In this document: one piece after another, positions 59,903 to 64,000 of the stretch
Layout of the letters: each line of letters opens with the position of its first letter
How positions within the stretch are numbered: position 1 is the first letter of the stretch
Notes under the pieces: generated by a model
The model's input: the letters and a program-made list of their open reading frames with translations, nothing else
Told to the model about the DNA's origin: nothing
Databases searched by the model: none
DNA from: Linum tenue
Taxonomy: Eukaryota; Streptophyta; Magnoliopsida; Malpighiales; Linaceae
DNA: 64,000 nt
Assembly (NCBI GenBank): GCA_946122785.1
Contig: CAMGYJ010000007.1
Location: 41,503,587-41,567,586 of the forward strand
Direction: 5' to 3'
Translations under genes and position numbers: made by a program

Positions 59903-60728
59903 TAGGGTGTTCAAATGGTTATCGTGGTAGTTATCAAACCAAATAAGTCTAAATTTTTTTTTTTGTTGAATAATAAGTCTAAACTCTATTAACCATGGAA
60001 TATAATTTTATAACCAAACCGTCCAAACTAATACAATAACCAAATTAACCAAACTAAAGTTTAAACGGTTTGGTTAATTGGTTAACCAGACTAACCAATA
60101 TAATATCACATTATCATTAACTGATAAATTTTTTGGTTAATGCATCAATTCGCATTTTATATAATGAATAAATCTTATAAATAGACTCTTAACATGAATA
60201 CATACAACTATTCAATTATCTTATGTCAATGGAGGTATTCACCTAACAAAAATATATGCAATTTGTATGAGGTTAATGAATTGTTGTGTTTGTGTGAATT
60301 GATTTAGTCTCTTAGCAATTATCATATGCTGAAAAAGACATACCTTTCAAGTTTTCATTCAACATAATGTATGATTCCTAATCTACATTAGGTGTCCATA
60401 TGGTGTGGTCTACACTACGCAACTACAAATATACAATATAGTAAAAATATTGAGATTTTTATGAGCCTAAAAGGGAGAAACATTTGACTCTTGAGTGGTT
60501 ATGCAAAGTATTTAGTATGTATCTATGTAATATATTATATATATATATAGTTAATTACTTAACTGATTAATTTGGTTTGATTGGTTAGGAGTATCTGAAA
60601 CCAAACCAAATAAACTAAAAAGTTTACCAAACCAAACCAAACTAATTATCCAAATTAACCAAAAACAAATTATCCAAATACAATCGGTTAAAACGGTTAC
60701 AATAGTAACCACTCCGTGAACACCCTTA
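59903..60728. mobile_element. hAT-like non-autonomous element, 826 bp
   Basis: TAGGGTGTTCA at the left and TGAACACCCTTA at the right are inverted repeats with one indel. Flanks TTGCTCAT (59895-59902) and TTGCCCAT (60729-60736) match at 7 of 8 positions. Subterminal AACCAAACC / GGTTTGGTT words are numerous, as in other hAT elements. A (TA)n run sits at 60535-60548. No transposase. Confidence 0.75.
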
Positions 60729-60937
60729 TTGCCCATGGGCGAAGGAGATCATATCCTCTAATCAATTGTGGAGTCTAGTACTGTCATTTTAATACTTTTT
60801 TATTTATAAATGATCTTTATTATTTCATTAATGTGGTGAACAGTCACTTTGATGCTTAATCGTTAAACTAACTGGTCCTCTAATTAGCATATACACAATA
60901 AATTGAGTCGGTTTGATTATCAGTATGTTATTTTATG

Positions 60938-62085
60938 TAGGGGTGATAAACGGTTGCCGGTTATTCGGTTAGCCGCATAATCGAATCGAAAATGTCGGTT
61001 GATCGGCTAACCGATAACCGTTTATCATAATTGGTTGGCGGTGTCGGTTGGGGCTTTGGGGAATTATGGGCAACCGTCGGTTGGTGGTTTATAACCGACG
61101 GTGGTGTCGGTGCACCGTATAAACCGACAACCACCCTCTTTAATTCTTTTTTGCCTAATATATTTCCTGAACCTCTACCAGTTCCCAACTCTCATCTCCT
61201 CCCTCGTTGCCCCGCCATCCTTATCCCTCCACTCTCCTCAACCCCTCACATCCAGCCCTCCCTATCCCCAATGTGAGCCTCGACCCTCCCTCTTTCTCAA
61301 CCCATCATCGCCCTCCATGGCACCTCCTAGTTCAAAACCAGACATGCAATCAACGAGAACCCTAAATCAAAATTCTCCTCACTGTCCAGAATTGACGCCG
61401 CCGCCGCCCCTTCCTTTCTTTGCCGTCGGCCGGCCTCGATTAGCGCGACCATCATACCTCTCCCTCTCCGAACTCGCCGCCTCACCGTTAGCTTCCTTAC
61501 CCAGTTCCATTCTTCGCCTGCCACCACCAATGTCCAAACCACCCCATCCTAAACTCGTCGCCCACCGTTCTGCATCTTTGCCACCACTACAAAGGAACCG
61601 TCGATGTCCACAGCTTCAATCTGCTTCACGTAGGTCCAATCGCTCGATCCGAGTCCAAGGTCGCGATCCCGCCATCGGAAAAGAGAAATTTCTGATCGAT
61701 TGCCTCCCTCGTCTACCTCGATCGGCGTCGCTTTGCCTTGCATGTTCTACGTGGCGCTGACAGATTCAGATCTGGATCTGCCTGATGCATCTTCCTCCGA
61801 CGGTCTTTCTCTGTCAAGATTTGGCAGCGGAAGGATTTGGGCATTTGGAAGCTCGTCGGGTCTCCTTCAAAGGAAGAAACTCTGCCTTCCTTGAAGCGGA
61901 ATCGGCCGTCGTCCCGTCAACCCACCCCCTGCGTCGGTCTTTAACTAACTGTGACACCTACCCGAAACCGTCGACGGCGGTTTTCGGCTAACCGACAAGT
62001 TAATCGGTGTCGGTGGCGGTTGAGATTTTTGGGTGATTGTCGGCTGCGGTTAATCGCGTTTGCGGCCGCACTGTTAACAACCCTA
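60938..62085. mobile_element. hAT-type non-autonomous element, 1148 bp, with a GC-rich interior
   Basis: TAGGGGTGATAAAC at the left and GTTAACAACCCTA at the right are inverted, flanked by a perfect 8-bp duplication ATTTTATG (60930-60937 and 62086-62093). CGGTTAGCCG, GGCTAACCG and TGTCGGTT words cluster near both ends. The interior (61130-61900) is a Ser/Pro-rich, cytosine-rich sequence with open frames on both strands (e.g. 61101-61760 plus), quite unlike its AT-rich surroundings. Confidence 0.88.
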
Positions 62086-62324
62086 ATTTTATGGGTTAGG
62101 AATTAAGGGAAATGCTAACATGCTAACACTTTTTTAGCATGATGACACTAGCTCTAGCTAATAGAAACATTTCGTTTGGATGACTTTTCCATTTAAATGA
62201 GTTAACCACAATGAATTACGAAAAAAAGAAAGGAGAGGCACCCTGGTCATTAATAAAAATTGGGGGCAGACGGGACCAATCGTCCTTTTTGCATTAAATG
62301 TGAGGAAGGGAGGGAGTCACGGAA

Positions 62325-62480
62325 GTAGGCCAGAAACTTCACAAAGTAGGCCAAAACCTCCACAAAGTAATATAGAAACCTCCATAAACTAGGCCAGAAC
62401 CTCCACAAACTAGACAAGAACCTCAAAGTAGGTTGTAGGCCAGGAGTTTTTCAAAGCAGGCCAGAAGTTTCTTAGTAGTG
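62325..62480. repeat. About 21-bp tandem repeat (AGTAGGCCAGAACCTCCACAA)
   Basis: Around seven degenerate copies, with AGGCCA(G/A)AA followed by CTCCACAAA as the core. Non-coding. Confidence 0.75.
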
Positions 62481-62617
62481 GACCTGTTTGTAAATTTTTA
62501 AGAAGTTTAGGTATCAAAATGTAAAAAAAATAATTTTAGATACTAAATATTAATATATATTAATTTCAAATACCAAAATTGTAATTTGTAAATAAAACAT
62601 AAAAAGCAACATGAAAG

Positions 62618-62787
62618 CATGGTCCATGAAACCGTACCGGGAAAGTCAGCAGTATATTATTTTATGGTAAAACCGTGCTTTAACCGCAGTTCAACCGTTG
62701 TACCGTTAAGTACCGCCTATCGGTTTAGCCTCCGATACTGGTATTTCGTGGTTGAACCACAGGTACGGTACGGTTTCATGGACCATG
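62618..62787. mobile_element. hAT-type MITE, 170 bp
   Basis: Perfect 21-bp inverted termini beginning CATGGTCCATGAAACCG, flanked by a perfect 8-bp duplication CATGAAAG (62610-62617 and 62788-62795). Confidence 0.9.
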
Positions 62788-62917
62788 CATGAAAGGAAGG
62801 AAGAGAAGAAAGAGAAGGGAAGGGAAAAGAGATAGTTATTATAATACATTTGTTGTAAGTGTTAGTATGTTGCTAACAATAAGGGCGTTAGCACCCTATC
62901 CACTCCCTAAGAATTAA

Positions 62918-63519
62918 TACACTAATCAAACCGATTAGCAAGCCTAAATTGAAACGAAAGGAAAATCAAAATGGAGAGCCACTTAATAGCATAAAGTCAG
63001 CCGTGGATATTCTATGGTGGTGAGGAGGCCTAAATAGTCTAATAATATGGCCCGACCCACGATTGCAGAGGCTGGTCCGTCAAGTAATGGAAACCCAGTT
63101 CGATCTTCAGCTCTATCTGACAAATGACAATATTATCTATCCTAAGCCATAACAAGTCCAAACGGGCAAACGGCCATCGGCCGAAACAAATTGTTGGCAT
63201 GTGGGATGAGGCAAAGGAGCACAAGATTAAAAACATGTTTTGGTCAGTTGGTAGAGTATCGTGTCCAAATATTTTTCTCTGTTATTATTTCTTAGCTAAC
63301 AGAGAAAGCAATTTGTTAATCGACCATTACACTATCCAATTGAGTTGGCGTAGAATAGAACAACAGACTATAGAATTAGCGGTATATATGCATCCGTAAT
63401 CGGAAGAAAGTCAGAATAAGCACATGGACCTGCCTTTGCATCCTTCACTTTTAAAAATCATGAAAACTAAAATTATATTGGAGATTGTATTGAAAAATTA
63501 ATTGACATGATATTTTGAG
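62918..63519. other. Non-coding stretch
   Basis: No gene, clear repeat or element end recognised. Confidence 0.4.
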
Positions 63520-64000
63520 TTACCAAAAGGTGGCGCCAATAAATCCTCTTCCGCCCGAGGTGTGGTAGCAGCAACAGTGACGGATGCGGAAGTGGCTTTG
63601 GAGGCGGCAGGCAGGACGAAATCGCCAAAGTCTGATTCCATCGAGATGCATACTGACCTCTTGGACTCGGAGGATACAATCTTGGAGGGTGAGGCCCAAC
63701 TCTATGAGCTTCGGCGCCGATCCCCTGTGGTCAAAAGAAATTTAAGGCGACTTGCCCGATCTTCTAAGGTCAGCCAGGTGGTGCGATCCTTTGAGCAGGG
63801 TTTGGCGATGGAAGATAACGAGGAGGTGCTTGGTTCCGGGGAACAGCAAAATCTGGTGGAGGACATGGCTATTACATTCCCCTTAATGAATATGGTACCA
63901 ATTTACTTGATCCACAATGGGAACTAAGAAACGTCAGTTTCAGGAGGTTGATGGGGATATGGCTGATAACCCAACCCCAAAGAGACAGTTTGTTGAGGAA
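63520..64000 (+). pseudogene. LINE ORF1 C-terminal fragment, running off the window
   Basis: The frame 63562-63927 ends in a section resembling the tail of the ORF1 at 7346-9088: SFEQGLAMED... beside EAFEAGLVIARE..., then NEYGTNLLDP and KRQFQEVDGDMADNPTPKRQ in a neighbouring frame after a frameshift near 63890. No start codon, so it is 5' truncated or begins upstream of the aligned part. Confidence 0.65.

Larger units (their letters stand above)
62107..62907. mobile_element. Candidate MULE-type element, 801 bp, with a nested MITE
   Basis: The left end GGGAAATGCTAACATGCTAAC and the right end, whose complement reads GGGAGTGGATAGGGTGCTAAC, are loosely inverted. Flanks TAGGAATTAA (62097-62106) and TAAGAATTAA (62908-62917) match at 9 of 10 positions, the 9-10 bp size usual for Mutator-like elements. 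It contains a tandem repeat and a hAT MITE. Confidence 0.45.

Noticed and set aside
61101..61760. 219-codon Ser/Pro-rich ORF
   Set aside because: Low-complexity translation of a cytosine-rich insert in a hAT element; overlapping frames are equally open and there is no domain.

Overview
This is nuclear DNA of a flowering plant, most likely a eudicot. It is intron-rich and gene-poor, and most of it is nested transposable elements. I could support only three ordinary plant genes: a complete 7-exon alpha-1,3-fucosyltransferase of the N-glycan pathway (17884-21710, minus), a complete 3-exon ZIP metal transporter (50474-52439, plus), and the first exon of a DUF1685 gene (56552-56984, minus). Genus and species cannot be read from the window.

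Layout. 1-6775: an Athila-type Ty3/gypsy element on the minus strand, with a gag-protease ORF but no reverse transcriptase or integrase core, inserted into the LTR of a related element (6781-7077). 7079-13290: a nearly full-length LINE on plus. 13291-17883: no recognisable gene. 17884-22496: the fucosyltransferase gene and a Tourist-like MITE upstream of it. 22640-25600: tandem repeats, a fold-back repeat and a LINE remnant. 25600-29982: the 3' half of a Sirevirus-type Ty1/copia element, including its extra ORF and 3' LTR. 30000-33240: non-coding DNA with a 45-bp tandem array and a 451-bp fold-back MITE. 33470-44840: a minus-strand LINE split by a complete 9.9-kb Tat-type Ty3/gypsy element (34489-44381, TSD CTTTC) that carries its own antisense gene. 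44836-47445: a hAT transposase pseudogene split by an Athila-type solo LTR (TSD ATTAC). 47446-50470: mostly repeat debris and a SINE. 50474-52439: the ZIP gene, with a SINE in intron 1. 52694-55935: a hAT MITE, a TTACGTAA-rich tandem array and a LINE remnant. 56552-57108: the DUF1685 exon and its TATA box. 58280-64000: an LTR fragment, several hAT and MULE-like elements with readable target duplications, and the 5' end of another LINE ORF1 fragment.

The window reads as a stack of insertions. The order can partly be worked out: hAT transposase, then LINE and solo LTR in it; LINE, then the Tat element in it; outer Athila LTR, then the inner Athila element in it. LTR pairs differ by about 1% (Athila) and 2% (Tat) by eye, so both are fairly recent. 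The Tat antisense gene, the protease to integrase-tail fusion in the Athila derivative, and the different palindrome arrays at one U3 position in three related LTRs are the most unusual items.
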